From Halorussus salinus (GTDB lineage Archaea; Halobacteriota; Halobacteria; Halobacteriales; Haladaptataceae): a stretch of DNA of 64,000 bases. Positions within the stretch are counted from its first letter, which is position 1. Every line of letters starts with the position of its first letter. The position numbers and the translations under genes are program-made. The notes below the pieces were generated by a model. That model was not told the DNA's origin. It worked only from the letters and a program-made list of their open reading frames with translations, and did not search any database. The stretch is taken from positions 225,538 to 289,537 of the forward strand of contig NZ_ML974129.1 in NCBI RefSeq assembly GCF_004765815.2, read 5' to 3'. Below, one piece after another: positions 46,454 through 54,735 of this stretch.

Positions 46454-47071
46454 TCAGAAGAACGAGAAGCCGAAGAGCGCCCACGCCGCCAGCGCGAAGC
46501 AGGGCAGGCCGAACCCGACGAACGCCGGGAGACTCCACTCTTTGACCGTGTTGCCGTCGAGCGGGCCGAACGGAATCATGTTGAACCCCGCCAGCAGGAA
46601 GTTGATGCGGACGCCCAGCGCCGCGACGCTCCCGAGCGTCCCGCCGAGCGCGAGTTCCAGCGGGAAGAACACCATCCCGAGTGCGACGTTCGTCAGCGGC
46701 CCGGCGAGCGCGATGAGGCCGTTCTCCCGGAGCGTCGAGCGACCCTGATGATAGACTGCGCCGGGCGCGGCAAAGAGGAACCCGGCAAGCGCGCCCGCGA
46801 CGGCGAGAAAGAGCATGCCGTAGTCGGCGCGGAACTCCGCGACCTGCCCGAAGCGAATCGCGGTCACCTTGTGGGCCATCTCGTGAAGCAGGAAGCCCAG
46901 TCCCGCGGTGACGAGACTCGCGGGAAGCAGGCCGACCAAGACGCCGGGGCGGTAGAGAATCGTCCGGCCGCCACCGCCGAAGAACAGCGCGAACGCGACG
47001 CTCAGGGCCGCCCACGCGATGGCGATGTCCAGCAGTTCGCGCGTCCCGAACCGAATCGAGCCGACCTTCAC
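46454..47071 (-). CDS. Site-2-protease-like membrane metalloprotease (M50)
   Basis: 205 residues with six hydrophobic helices. The zinc site HExxH is present as HEMAH at residues 63-67 in a membrane helix (GFLLHEMAHKV), and the third ligand lies in the late motif GPLDGNTV (about 172-179). It is a short M50/rhomboid-size member cutting substrates within the membrane. The start is 31 bases after the stop of the TraB gene, which lies upstream, so both may share a transcript. Confidence 0.85.
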   Translation of the reverse strand: MKVGSIRFGTRELLDIAIAWAALSVAFALFFGGGGRTILYRPGVLVGLLPASLVTAGLGFLLHEMAHKVTAIRFGQVAEFRADYGMLFLAVAGALAGFLFAAPGAVYHQGRSTLRENGLIALAGPLTNVALGMVFFPLELALGGTLGSVAALGVRINFLLAGFNMIPFGPLDGNTVKEWSLPAFVGFGLPCFALAAWALFGFSFF

Positions 47072-47102
47072 GCCGACCGCACCTCCATCTCGGCGCTCCT
47101 CG

Positions 47103-48404
47103 TCATGTCAAGGTCCGCACGAGGAGGTCCGCGCTGTTCTGTGCGCCCTGTATCATCAGGTCGGTTATCTCGGCGACGCCGCCGACCTGCGAGCCGAGCA
47201 ACGGCAGGATGACGAACGGGAACGCGAAACTCGCTATCATGCTCCCGATATTCGTCATCGCCACGATGGCGATGAGTCTGAACAGCGGCACGTCGAGCAT
47301 CTGGGAGAGGAGGTCCCCGAGCGGGGTCTCCTCGTCGCTCATCAACTCGTTGAGTGTGGCGATATCGCTGACGTTGACCGAGGTGTACTTCAACTCGACG
47401 TAGCCCGCGAACCATCCCGGCGCGAGCAGGGGGTTGACGCTGGTGAGCCACGCGACCGCGCCGCCGACGCCCGCGGAGGTCCAGCGCGCGCCCGCCAACT
47501 TCGCCAGTCCGAACGCGAAGATGCCGTTGAACAGGAACCACGCCGCGAACACTTCCAGCAGGAGCGAGTTGCGCACGCCCGCCATGAACAGCAGGAAGAA
47601 AAACGAGAGGAAGCCCAGCGCCATCACGTAGCCGAAGATTTTGAACAGCGAGAAGCGACTCCCCGACTCGGTGCCCACCAACTCCTCCATCGGGGGCAAC
47701 CGCTCGGGGTGGTCGAGATACTCCTCGATGCCCGCGCGGTGGCCCGCGCCGACGACCGCCAGCACGTCGTGGCCCGCGTCGCGCAACTGGACGAGTCGGT
47801 GGGCGATGAACGCGTCGCGCTCGTCGATGAGGGCTTCCGCACCGCCCGGCGAGAACTGGCGGAACTCCTCCATCATCGCGGTCACCACGTCTCCGTCGGT
47901 CATTTCGCTGATATCGAACTCCTCGTCTTCGTCGGGTTCGCCGATACCGACCATCGCCAGACAGAGTTCCCAGACCATCCGCAACTTCTCGAAGAAACTC
48001 ATCCGCGCCCAGAATCGCTGGATGGTCATCTGGATGTCCCGGTCCACCAGCGCGACCTCGCTCCCGACCGCCTCGGCGGCGTCGATGGCGGCCTGCATGT
48101 CCGCGCCGGGTTCGATGTCGAAGCGGTCGCCCATCCGGGCCTGTACGTACGACAGCATCCAGTAGGCGAGGAACTGGAAGACCGTGTTCCCTTCGAGCAG
48201 GTCCGAGGGTTCGAGGTCTTGAGCCACCTCGCCCTGCATCTGGCGATACCTGCCCTCGTCGAGTTCGACCGCGACCACGTCGGGGCGCTCCTCGTCGATG
48301 GTCTCGCGGACCTCCTCGACGCTGTCAGCGGAGACGTGGGCGGTCCCGAGGACGTGGACGCTGCCCTCGCCGTCTCCGGCGTCCAACTCGGCTGAATCGC
48401 TCAT
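47103..48404 (-). CDS. TraB/GumN-type membrane protein
   Basis: 433 residues. The N-terminal 220 residues are the TraB/TIKI-type domain with GTAHVSADS (about residue 20), VAVELDEGRY and the late VLAVVGAGHRAGIEEYL; the His and Glu residues form the predicted metal/protease-like site of the TIKI group. Four or five membrane helices follow (about residues 245-420, FGYVMALGFLSFFFLLFMAG). The archaeal family's role is unsettled; eukaryotic TIKI homologues cut the Wnt protein. The M50 protease gene follows downstream by 31 bases, which suggests a shared membrane task. Confidence 0.85.
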   Translation of the reverse strand: MSDSAELDAGDGEGSVHVLGTAHVSADSVEEVRETIDEERPDVVAVELDEGRYRQMQGEVAQDLEPSDLLEGNTVFQFLAYWMLSYVQARMGDRFDIEPGADMQAAIDAAEAVGSEVALVDRDIQMTIQRFWARMSFFEKLRMVWELCLAMVGIGEPDEDEEFDISEMTDGDVVTAMMEEFRQFSPGGAEALIDERDAFIAHRLVQLRDAGHDVLAVVGAGHRAGIEEYLDHPERLPPMEELVGTESGSRFSLFKIFGYVMALGFLSFFFLLFMAGVRNSLLLEVFAAWFLFNGIFAFGLAKLAGARWTSAGVGGAVAWLTSVNPLLAPGWFAGYVELKYTSVNVSDIATLNELMSDEETPLGDLLSQMLDVPLFRLIAIVAMTNIGSMIASFAFPFVILPLLGSQVGGVAEITDLMIQGAQNSADLLVRTLT

Positions 48405-48616
48405 CGTTCGCCTTACACGCTATCCCTTTTTACCGTTGTCGGTGCCGAGAGAAATACCAGCCCGCCGAGAGTTTCCCGAGTCACGAATCCGAAATCTCGG
48501 GTCTCCTCGGACGATAATTGCCGGGTTACGCGGGAGTAGGCTCGGGGTACGTTCACACCTCGAAGCGAACGTGCGAGGAGAAAAGCGAATAACCGCCGAG
48601 CGAGACGGTCCGAACG

Positions 48617-49108
48617 ATGTCGGACACAGCGACGCTGATGGACTCGTACACCGAGATGACCGAACTCCTGTTGCCCAACGACACCAACAACCTCGGGCGG
48701 GCGCTCGGGGGTGCCGTCCTCCACTGGATGGACATCTGCGGGGCCATCGCCGCCATGCGGTTCTCGAACCACCAGTGCGTCACGGCCTCGATGGACCACG
48801 TGGACTTCATCTCGCCCATCGACCTCGGCGAGGTCGCCATCGTGGAGGCGTTCGTCTTCGACACCGGCCGGACCAGCATCGACGTGAAGGTGGACGTGCG
48901 CGCCGAGGACCCCCGGAAGGGCGAGGAGCGCGAGACGACCACCTCCTTCTTCACGTTCGTCGCGCTGGACGACGAGGGCACGCCGACCGAGGTGCCCGAC
49001 CTCGACTGCCCGTCGGAGAACCAGCGGGCGCTCCGGGACGCCGCGCGCGACCAGCGCCGCGAGCAGTTGTCCGCGGTCGCCGAGAAAATCGAGACGGACG
49101 ACGAGTAA
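48617..49108 (+). CDS. Acyl-CoA thioesterase, hotdog fold
   Basis: 163 residues. The acyl-CoA thioesterase (YciA/BACH-like) signature is clear: LLPNDTNNLGRALGGAVLHWMD, then ITSMDHVDF-like (TASMDHVDFISPIDLGEVA) and RTSIDVKVDVRAEDPRKGE. Enzymes of this kind cleave acyl-CoA to free acid and CoA. Haloarchaea lack fatty-acid-based membranes but degrade fatty acids, so the substrate may come from fatty or branched-acid breakdown. It is a single gene with the AT-rich stretch aaagcgaataacc upstream. Confidence 0.88.
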   Translation: MSDTATLMDSYTEMTELLLPNDTNNLGRALGGAVLHWMDICGAIAAMRFSNHQCVTASMDHVDFISPIDLGEVAIVEAFVFDTGRTSIDVKVDVRAEDPRKGEERETTTSFFTFVALDDEGTPTEVPDLDCPSENQRALRDAARDQRREQLSAVAEKIETDDE

Positions 49109-49114
49109 GCCGAG

Positions 49115-49999
49115 TTAGGATTCTGTCGTCGCGTTCTCGGCGGTCGTGGTCATGTTCTCGGCTGTCGTGGTCGAGTCCTCGGCGACGGTCGTCGCGCCGG
49201 GTATCTCGGGGTTGTCGGTCTGGTCGATGGCGACGAACAGCGCGACCGGTTCGTCGGGTTGCTCGTCCTCCGGTGCCGCGAACACCGAGTAAGCGGTCCG
49301 GTTCTGGAGGCTCTCGGTGTGCGTCGAAAGGAGGGTCCCGTTGTTGCCCTCGGCCGCCTCACGGACATTCAGCGTGTAGACGCCAGACGGGACGGTGACG
49401 TACTCGGTCGCGTTGCCGAAGGTCACGTCGTCGAACAGCACCTCGCCGGTCCGGTTAACGGTCACGTCCACCGGTCCGAGGTCGGGCGAGACGTGGACGA
49501 GTCGGACCGACGCGTTGGCCCCGGTCGGCGCTCGCCGCGCGTCCGAGAGCGCGACGAGGCGGAACTCCTCGGTGGCGTTCTCGGCGACCTGCCCGATTGC
49601 CGCGACGGTGAGTCGTTCGTTGGCCGGGACCGAGAGTTGGACCTCCGAGACGGTGGTCTCGTTCTCCGCGGTGACGATGCTGACGCGATACTCGCCCTCC
49701 TGCAGGTCGAGGTAGTCGGTCACGTCGCCGAATTCGAGGTCCTGCGCGACCGTCTCGTTGCCGACTCGCACGTCCACTGCGGGCGCGTCGGCGGACATGT
49801 GCGCGATGCGAACCTGCGAGTTCTCGGGGTCCTGTACGGTCGCCGCGTTCGGATCGGCCAGCGACGCGACTGGGCCGACGCCGAGGCTGGCGACGACGAG
49901 GGCCGCGACGGCGACCGTCGTCGCCCGAACGAGCGTGGAACGGCTGTCGGTCGCGTTTCGGTCGGTGGTGTGTCTATCGGTCGTATGCCGGTCGGTCAT
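49115..49999 (-). CDS. Secreted DUF4397 protein, paralogue 1
   Basis: 294 residues. A repetitive N-terminus (DRHTTDRHTTDRNATD) precedes a hydrophobic signal (TVAVAALVVASLGVGPVAS). Two DUF4397 repeats follow: VRIAHMSADAPAVDVRVGNETVAQDLEFGD (about residue 66) and VRLVHVSPDLGPVDVTVNRTGEVLFDDVTFGN (about 165). The tail (EDSTTTAENMTTTAENATTES) is Thr/Glu-rich and probably serves as a surface linker. It is the most distant of the four paralogues in order, ending the array. Confidence 0.8.
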   Translation of the reverse strand: MTDRHTTDRHTTDRNATDSRSTLVRATTVAVAALVVASLGVGPVASLADPNAATVQDPENSQVRIAHMSADAPAVDVRVGNETVAQDLEFGDVTDYLDLQEGEYRVSIVTAENETTVSEVQLSVPANERLTVAAIGQVAENATEEFRLVALSDARRAPTGANASVRLVHVSPDLGPVDVTVNRTGEVLFDDVTFGNATEYVTVPSGVYTLNVREAAEGNNGTLLSTHTESLQNRTAYSVFAAPEDEQPDEPVALFVAIDQTDNPEIPGATTVAEDSTTTAENMTTTAENATTES

Positions 50000-50218
50000 G
50001 TCTCGGACCTGACTGTGACTCGACGGACGATAAAGCGAGGGGACGCTCCATCCCGGTAATCCGACCGAGACGAGCGCAACGGCGTGATTTCGCTCGGTCG
50101 AGTCGGCGTCGATTCGAAGAAATATCGCTTACGCGGGTTCTACCGCGCGTTTAGCTGGCGGCGAATCGCCGAACCGCGAGCGGTCCGGGGTCCGACGCTC
50201 CGTCTCCGGGACGCGATG

Positions 50219-51082
50219 CTACGCTTCCGTCGTCGTCTCGTCGGCCGTCTCGTTGGTCTCGCCGTTCATCGCGGTCGTCGTCTCGGCCATCTCCGTCTCG
50301 TTGCCCATCGTCGCGTCGTCGGTCGCGTTGGCGTCTACGCCGACGAAGAGGTCGAGCGACTGGTTCGCGGGCGCGTCCTCGGGCGAGGCGTACCCGGCCG
50401 CGAAGGTGGTGTACGCGGTGCCTTCGAGGAGGCTCTCGTTGAACGTGGCGACGACGGTGCCGTTGTTGTCCTCGGCGGCCGCCCGGACCTCTATCTCGTA
50501 GACGCCCGAGGGGACGGTGACGTACTCGGTCGCGTTGCCGAACGTCAGGTTCTCCGCGAGGACGGCGTCGGAGTCGGCGACGGTCACGTCCACTGGCCCG
50601 GCGTCGGGCGAGAAGTGCGCGACGCGGACCGCGGAGTCGTTACCGCTCGGCACGGCGGGGTCGGTCCGGAGGATGACCGGTGCGAACTCCTCGGTGGCGT
50701 TCTCCGAGACCTCGCCCGCGGCCGTGACGGTGTAGCTTTCGTTGGCGCGGAGCGAGACGGTCCCGTCGAAGACGGTGGTCTCGTTCTCGGCGGTGACGAT
50801 GGTGACCTGATGGTCGCCGGGTTCGAGTTCCACGAACTCGGTCACGTCACCGAAATCGAGGTTCTGGAAGGCGGTCTCGTTGTCCACCCGCACGTCCACG
50901 GCGGGCGCGTCGGGCGACATGTGAGCGATGCGGACCTCCGCCGATTCGCCCTCGGCGTCTTGGGCGGTCGAGGCGACTGCTCCGTCGAGGCTGGCCACGG
51001 ACCCGACGCCGAAACTGGCGGCGACGAGCAACGCGAGGCCGACGGCTACCGTGCGCGTCAGTGTCGAATTCGTTCCTGTCAT
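50219..51082 (-). CDS. Secreted DUF4397 protein, paralogue 2
   Basis: 287 residues from the ATG at 51082 (MTGTNSTLTRTVAVGL). A signal helix (VAVGLALLVAASFGVGSVAS) is followed by two DUF4397 repeats, VRIAHMSPDAPAVDVRVDNETAFQNLDFGD and VRVAHFSPDAGPVDVTVADSDAVLAENLTFGN, each about 95 residues. The tail is Thr/Glu-rich (ETTTAMNGETNETADETTTEA). The domain is found in many secreted bacterial and archaeal proteins with unknown partners. A TATA-like ctttatttcg lies upstream (reverse strand, near 51112). Confidence 0.8.
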   Translation of the reverse strand: MTGTNSTLTRTVAVGLALLVAASFGVGSVASLDGAVASTAQDAEGESAEVRIAHMSPDAPAVDVRVDNETAFQNLDFGDVTEFVELEPGDHQVTIVTAENETTVFDGTVSLRANESYTVTAAGEVSENATEEFAPVILRTDPAVPSGNDSAVRVAHFSPDAGPVDVTVADSDAVLAENLTFGNATEYVTVPSGVYEIEVRAAAEDNNGTVVATFNESLLEGTAYTTFAAGYASPEDAPANQSLDLFVGVDANATDDATMGNETEMAETTTAMNGETNETADETTTEA

Positions 51083-51284
51083 ACGCACCACCAGTTGTGG
51101 CATCGAGCGAAATAAAGCGCACCGACCGTCGCACCGCGTAAGCCGCGATAGAACGCCTCGAAGCCGCGATTTTCCGAGTTAGGCCGAGAAAAATGCGTCC
51201 GAAACGTGGCTTACGCCGACGTTCCCCTCGGAGCGGTACTCCTCGGCCGTTACGTCTTCTCGTGTGGTTACGTCTCCTCGGTCG

Positions 51285-52100
51285 TTACATCTCCTCGGTG
51301 GTCGTCTCGTTGCCCATCATCTCGGTCTCGGTTCCGTCCATCTCGGTTTCGGTCCCCATCATCTCGCCGCTCGAATCGGTGGCCAGAAGCACCTCGAAGG
51401 GCGTGTCGGCCGGTTCGTCGTCGGGCGAGAGGTAGCCAGCCGCGATGGCCGAGTACGCCGTGCCGCCCTCGACGGAGACGTTGACCGTGGTCACGACCTC
51501 GCCGTCGTTCTCCTCGGTCGCTCCTCGGATTTCGAGTTCGTAGTCGCCAGCCGGGACCTCCACGTAGTCGCTCGCGTTACCGAACGAGACGTTGTCGTAC
51601 AGCACCGTGTCGGTGCCAGCGACAGTCACGTCCACCGCGGGCGCGTCGGGCGAGGCGTGGATGAGTCGGACCGTGGCGTTCTCGTCGCTGGGCATTTCGA
51701 AGTCGTCTTCGTAGACGACCGGTTCGAAGGTCTCCTCGGTCACTTCGCCGATGGCCGCGACGGTGTACATCTCACCGGCTTCGACCGAGACGTTGCCCTC
51801 GAAGACGACCGTCTCGTTCTCGGACGTTTGAATCGTTACCGTGTGTTCGCCCGCCGAGAGGGCGAGGTAGTCGCTGACGGCTCCGAACTCGACGCCTTCG
51901 AGCGCCGCTTGCCCGTCTACCAGCACGTCCACCGCGGGCGCGTCCGGCGAGAGGTGCGCGACTCTGACCTGCGCGTCCTCGTCTTGGGCGTTGTTTGCTC
52001 CGATTGCTGCGATTCCGATACCTGCGAAACTCGTCATCACCAACAGCGCGACGCCGAGCGTCGCCAGCCGTCGTGTGACAGTTGTTTGGTTCCCCCACAT
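51285..52100 (-). CDS. Secreted DUF4397 protein, paralogue 3
   Basis: 271 residues from the ATG at 52100 (MWGNQTTVTRRLATLG). A signal helix (LGVALLVMTSFAGIGIAA) precedes two DUF4397 repeats: VRVAHLSPDAPAVDVLVDGQAALEGVEFGAVSDYLALSAG and VRLIHASPDAPAVDVTVAGTDTVLYDNVSFGNASDYVEVPAG. The C-terminus has a Met/Thr/Glu-rich stretch (EMMGTETEMDGTETEMMG). It is nearly identical in layout to paralogue 4, with the same upstream promoter block. Confidence 0.82.
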   Translation of the reverse strand: MWGNQTTVTRRLATLGVALLVMTSFAGIGIAAIGANNAQDEDAQVRVAHLSPDAPAVDVLVDGQAALEGVEFGAVSDYLALSAGEHTVTIQTSENETVVFEGNVSVEAGEMYTVAAIGEVTEETFEPVVYEDDFEMPSDENATVRLIHASPDAPAVDVTVAGTDTVLYDNVSFGNASDYVEVPAGDYELEIRGATEENDGEVVTTVNVSVEGGTAYSAIAAGYLSPDDEPADTPFEVLLATDSSGEMMGTETEMDGTETEMMGNETTTEEM

Positions 52101-52130
52101 GCTGCACGCGGCCATCAGGACGAAGCGAAC

Positions 52131-52163
52131 TTAAATCGACACGACCATTCACGGGCGTAACGT
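52131..52163 (-). promoter_or_regulatory. Conserved promoter block of DUF4397 paralogue 3
   Basis: On the plus strand the block reads ttaaatcgacacgac followed by cattcacgggcgtaacgt. It closely matches the block before paralogue 4 at 53049-53080 (ataaatcgttacgac then gattcacggcgtaacgt). The AT part is the TATA box on the minus strand and the CGTTAC part lies just upstream of it. This sequence identity outside the coding region supports duplication including the promoter. Confidence 0.5.
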
Positions 52164-52250
52164 AGCAATAGCGACCGCGAGACAGGCGTTATCCGGGCTT
52201 ATCGACGGTAGTCGCGGATGGACGGCTCCGACCCGAAAAGAAGGCGAGGA

Positions 52251-53018
52251 CTACCCGACCGCTTCGGGCGCGGTCATGTTCATGCTCTCGGACCCCGAGT
52301 CGGTGGCCAACAGGACCTCGAAGGGCGTGTCGGCCGGTTCGTCGTCGGGCGAGAGATACCCGGCCGCGATGGCCGAGTAGGCCGTGCCACCTTCGAGCGA
52401 GACGTTGACCGTGGTCACGACCTCGCCATCGTTCTCCTCGGTCGCGGGTCGAATCTCCAGTTCGTAGTCGCCCGCCGGGACGGTCAGGTAGTCGCTGGCG
52501 TTACCGAACGAGACGTTGTCGTACAGCACCGTCTCGCCGTCCCCGACCGTCACGTCCACCGCAGGCGCGTCGGGCGAGGCGTGGATGAGTCGGACCGTGG
52601 CGTTCTCGTCGCTCGGCGTCTCGTAGTCGTCCACGTAGACGGCCGGTTCGAAGGTCTCCTCGGTCACTTCGCCGATGGCCGCGACGGTGTACATCGTCCC
52701 GGCCTCGACCGAGACCGCGCCCTCGAAGACCACGGTGTCGTTCTCGGCGGTCTGTATCGTCACCGTGCGCTCGCCCGCGGGCACCTCCAAGTACTCGCTG
52801 ACGGTGCCGAACTCGACGCCTTCGAGGACCGCGTCGCCGTCTACGAGTACGTCCACCGCGGGCGCGTCCGGTGACAGGTGCGCGACCCGGACCTGCGCGG
52901 CACCGGAGTCGCTCGCGCCGCTCGTTGCTATCCCTACCCCTGCGAAACTCGTCAGCACCAGCAGGGCGACGCCGACCGTCGCCACCCGTCGCGTTTCGTT
53001 TGGTACGTTCCCCCACAT
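52251..53018 (-). CDS. Secreted DUF4397 protein, paralogue 4
   Basis: 255 residues from the ATG at 53018 (MWGNVPNETRRVATVG). A signal helix (VALLVLTSFAGVGIATSG) is followed by two DUF4397 repeats (VRVAHLSPDAPAVDVLVDGDAVLEGVEFGTVSEYLEVPAG and VRLIHASPDAPAVDVTVGDGETVLYDNVSFGNASDYLTVPAG). It shares its start, much of the first repeat and its promoter block with paralogue 3, so the pair arose by a recent duplication. The tail is shorter and lacks the long Thr/Met stretch. Confidence 0.82.
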   Translation of the reverse strand: MWGNVPNETRRVATVGVALLVLTSFAGVGIATSGASDSGAAQVRVAHLSPDAPAVDVLVDGDAVLEGVEFGTVSEYLEVPAGERTVTIQTAENDTVVFEGAVSVEAGTMYTVAAIGEVTEETFEPAVYVDDYETPSDENATVRLIHASPDAPAVDVTVGDGETVLYDNVSFGNASDYLTVPAGDYELEIRPATEENDGEVVTTVNVSLEGGTAYSAIAAGYLSPDDEPADTPFEVLLATDSGSESMNMTAPEAVG

Positions 53019-53048
53019 ACTGCGGGCGGGCCTCAGGACGAAGTGACC

Positions 53049-53080
53049 ATAAATCGTTACGACGATTCACGGCGTAACGT
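53049..53080 (-). promoter_or_regulatory. Promoter block of DUF4397 paralogue 4 with inverted repeat
   Basis: The block contains the TATA region (ccataaat, 53047-53054) and just upstream on the minus strand an inverted repeat CGTTACG (53055-53061) / CGTAACG (53073-53079) with 11 bases between. The half-site is close to CGTAACT found upstream of the solute-binding protein at 55674-55693, so one regulator family could act on both. Confidence 0.4.
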
Positions 53081-53267
53081 GACCAAGAGCGGCGGAAATG
53101 GCGATTACGACCGCTCGTGAGCGAGACCATGACACCGGTTCCCGCGGGGAGAAAGCCGGTCCTAACTCGCCGCCGTCGTGAGCGCGAGCGCGACCGGTAT
53201 CGGAGCCGACCTCCCCGAGGAGGCCCGGAAGGAATCCTTATCGGGATTGCGGGCGTACGACCCCGGC

Positions 53268-53732
53268 ATGGGACTCGACGTGACGGTTCCGGACCCGCCC
53301 GAGTTGGCGGACGCGACGGACCTACAGGAGTACGACGACGTGGAGGTGCAGGGCGATACCGACTACCGCCGCGATGAGTTAGAGGAGTTCCTGCGCGAGG
53401 GCGCGTGGGACGAGGCGTTCGGCGAGTGGTCCGAACACACCGACTTGGACGAGTCGGAGTTCGACATCGCCACCGACCTCGACCTGTTCCGGGAGTTCGA
53501 CTTCTTCTGGGACGACTTCGCCGACAGGGTGGGCTACCACGCGCCCGGCATCCCCGAGGACTGGAAAGCGCGGGACTACCACCCCGACCTCGACTCGTGG
53601 AACGCCGTCTCGGGCATCAACGCCGCGATGACCGAACTCGGACAGGTGGTCTGTGACACGCTCGAAACCGACTACATCGACTGGGAAGCCGACTACGAGG
53701 CCCCCGAGGACCTGCCGGACTTCGACGCCTGA
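53268..53732 (+). CDS. Acidic haloarchaeal protein of unknown function
   Basis: 154 residues from the ATG at 53268, about 30 bases after a TATA-like ccttatcg; the frame extends upstream but the leaderless start fits better. The protein is rich in Asp and Glu with aromatic residues spaced along it (FREFDFFWDDFADRVGYHAPG, EDWKARDYHPDLDSWNA). No membrane helices, no recognised motif. It is a single gene between the DUF4397 array and the DtxR-box gene, which is convergent with it. Confidence 0.55.
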   Translation: MGLDVTVPDPPELADATDLQEYDDVEVQGDTDYRRDELEEFLREGAWDEAFGEWSEHTDLDESEFDIATDLDLFREFDFFWDDFADRVGYHAPGIPEDWKARDYHPDLDSWNAVSGINAAMTELGQVVCDTLETDYIDWEADYEAPEDLPDFDA

Positions 53733-53771
53733 CCACGGACTCGTTCTCTTTCGTTTCCTTTCGCGGCGTTC

Positions 53772-54683
53772 TCAGCGGTCCTCCGGCGCGGCGAGGCTGA
53801 CCGCCCGCGCGCTCGCGGCGTCCGCTGAGACGACGAACGTCCAGTCCGCTTCGCCGGTCGCCCGGAGGTCCGAGACCGCGATTCGCTCGTCGGGCAGTCG
53901 CCCGAGGAGTTCGACCGCGAACGGCAGGGTCGGCACCCGGCCGTCCACGCTGTCGAAGGCGTACTCCTCGACGGTGACCGTCCACGACCCGCCGGTCTCC
54001 TCGGCGTCGGTGCCGCCGACCGCGGCGCTCTCCTCGGCCGCGTCGTTCCGGACGACAGCGTAGTCGCCGACCAGCGAGAGGTCGTCGAGACGCGCGAGCG
54101 TCGCGGCCACGGGGTCTTCGTCCCGCGGTGTCTCCCGCTCGTCGCTCGCGCCGAGGAGGTCCGCGGCGACCCGCAGGACCTCGCCCTGCCGGTCGGGGGC
54201 AAGTCGGGCGTCGAGTTCGCTCGCGGCCGTCGAGAGCAAGACGAGACAGAGTTCGTCGGGGTCGGTCACCGACTCGGCGGAGTGGAGATACGCCTCCAAG
54301 ACGGCGCGTTCGACTTCCTCCTCGCCGAGGTCCGAGAGCGCCTCGAACACCGCGGCCGCCACGTCGTGACAGAAGTCCGACGCCGAGGCGGCGTCGCTCG
54401 TCTCGTCGGCGACCGGAACCGGGTCCACCGGTCCCGACGCGCCGGGTTCCTCCGAGACTACGAGGTCGTAGTGAGCGAGTCGCGGGTCGTAGCGCCGGAG
54501 TTGAGCGCGGTACTCAGTGGCGAGTTCGGCGGCCCGAGCCGCGGTCTCGCGCGTGGGGAATCGTTTACCCGCGACCGGGACCGGTCGCTCGCCGGTCCGG
54601 GCACAGCTCACGTAAAACCGTCCGTCGTCGTCGTGTCGGTCCGCGATGCGTTCTCGCAGGTCCCGTAGCGTTCCGCCGACCAT
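53772..54683 (-). CDS. Protein of unknown function under a DtxR-like operator
   Basis: 303 residues from the ATG at 54683 (MVGGTLRDLRERIADRH). The first 70 residues form a small alpha/beta domain with a conserved-looking RFYVSCARTGERPVPVAGKRF. A helical middle (FCHDVAAAVFEALSDLGEEEVERAVLEAYLHSAESV) and a beta C-terminal part (TVTVEEYAFDSVDGRVPTLPFAVELLG) follow. There is no signal peptide. The start codon is inside a 22-base palindrome of the DtxR/IdeR type (54681-54702), so iron or manganese probably controls it. The gene upstream on the same strand is a molybdate/tungstate-type binding protein. Confidence 0.65.
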   Translation of the reverse strand: MVGGTLRDLRERIADRHDDDGRFYVSCARTGERPVPVAGKRFPTRETAARAAELATEYRAQLRRYDPRLAHYDLVVSEEPGASGPVDPVPVADETSDAASASDFCHDVAAAVFEALSDLGEEEVERAVLEAYLHSAESVTDPDELCLVLLSTAASELDARLAPDRQGEVLRVAADLLGASDERETPRDEDPVAATLARLDDLSLVGDYAVVRNDAAEESAAVGGTDAEETGGSWTVTVEEYAFDSVDGRVPTLPFAVELLGRLPDERIAVSDLRATGEADWTFVVSADAASARAVSLAAPEDR

Positions 54684-54702
54684 TTTAGGCTTGCCTAAAA
54701 TG
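54681..54702 (-). promoter_or_regulatory. DtxR/IdeR-like palindromic operator over a start codon
   Basis: A 22-base palindrome, CATTTTAGGC-TT-GCCTAAAATG, perfect except for the central TT. Its core TTAGGCTTGCCTAA shares the TTAG-N6-CTAA layout with the box at 21451-21464 and with DtxR/IdeR metal boxes. On the minus strand its right end (CAT) is the start codon of the 303-residue gene and the TATA-like gaatttactt (about 54712-54721) is just upstream, so a bound repressor would cover the transcription start. Confidence 0.6.
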
Positions 54703-54735
54703 TGGGGCGACAAGTAAATTCCGGTTCCAGAACGG

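Noticed and set aside
50084-51115. A 343-residue plus-strand frame across DUF4397 paralogue 2
   Set aside because: It is the antisense frame of a gene with a signal peptide and two DUF4397 repeats.
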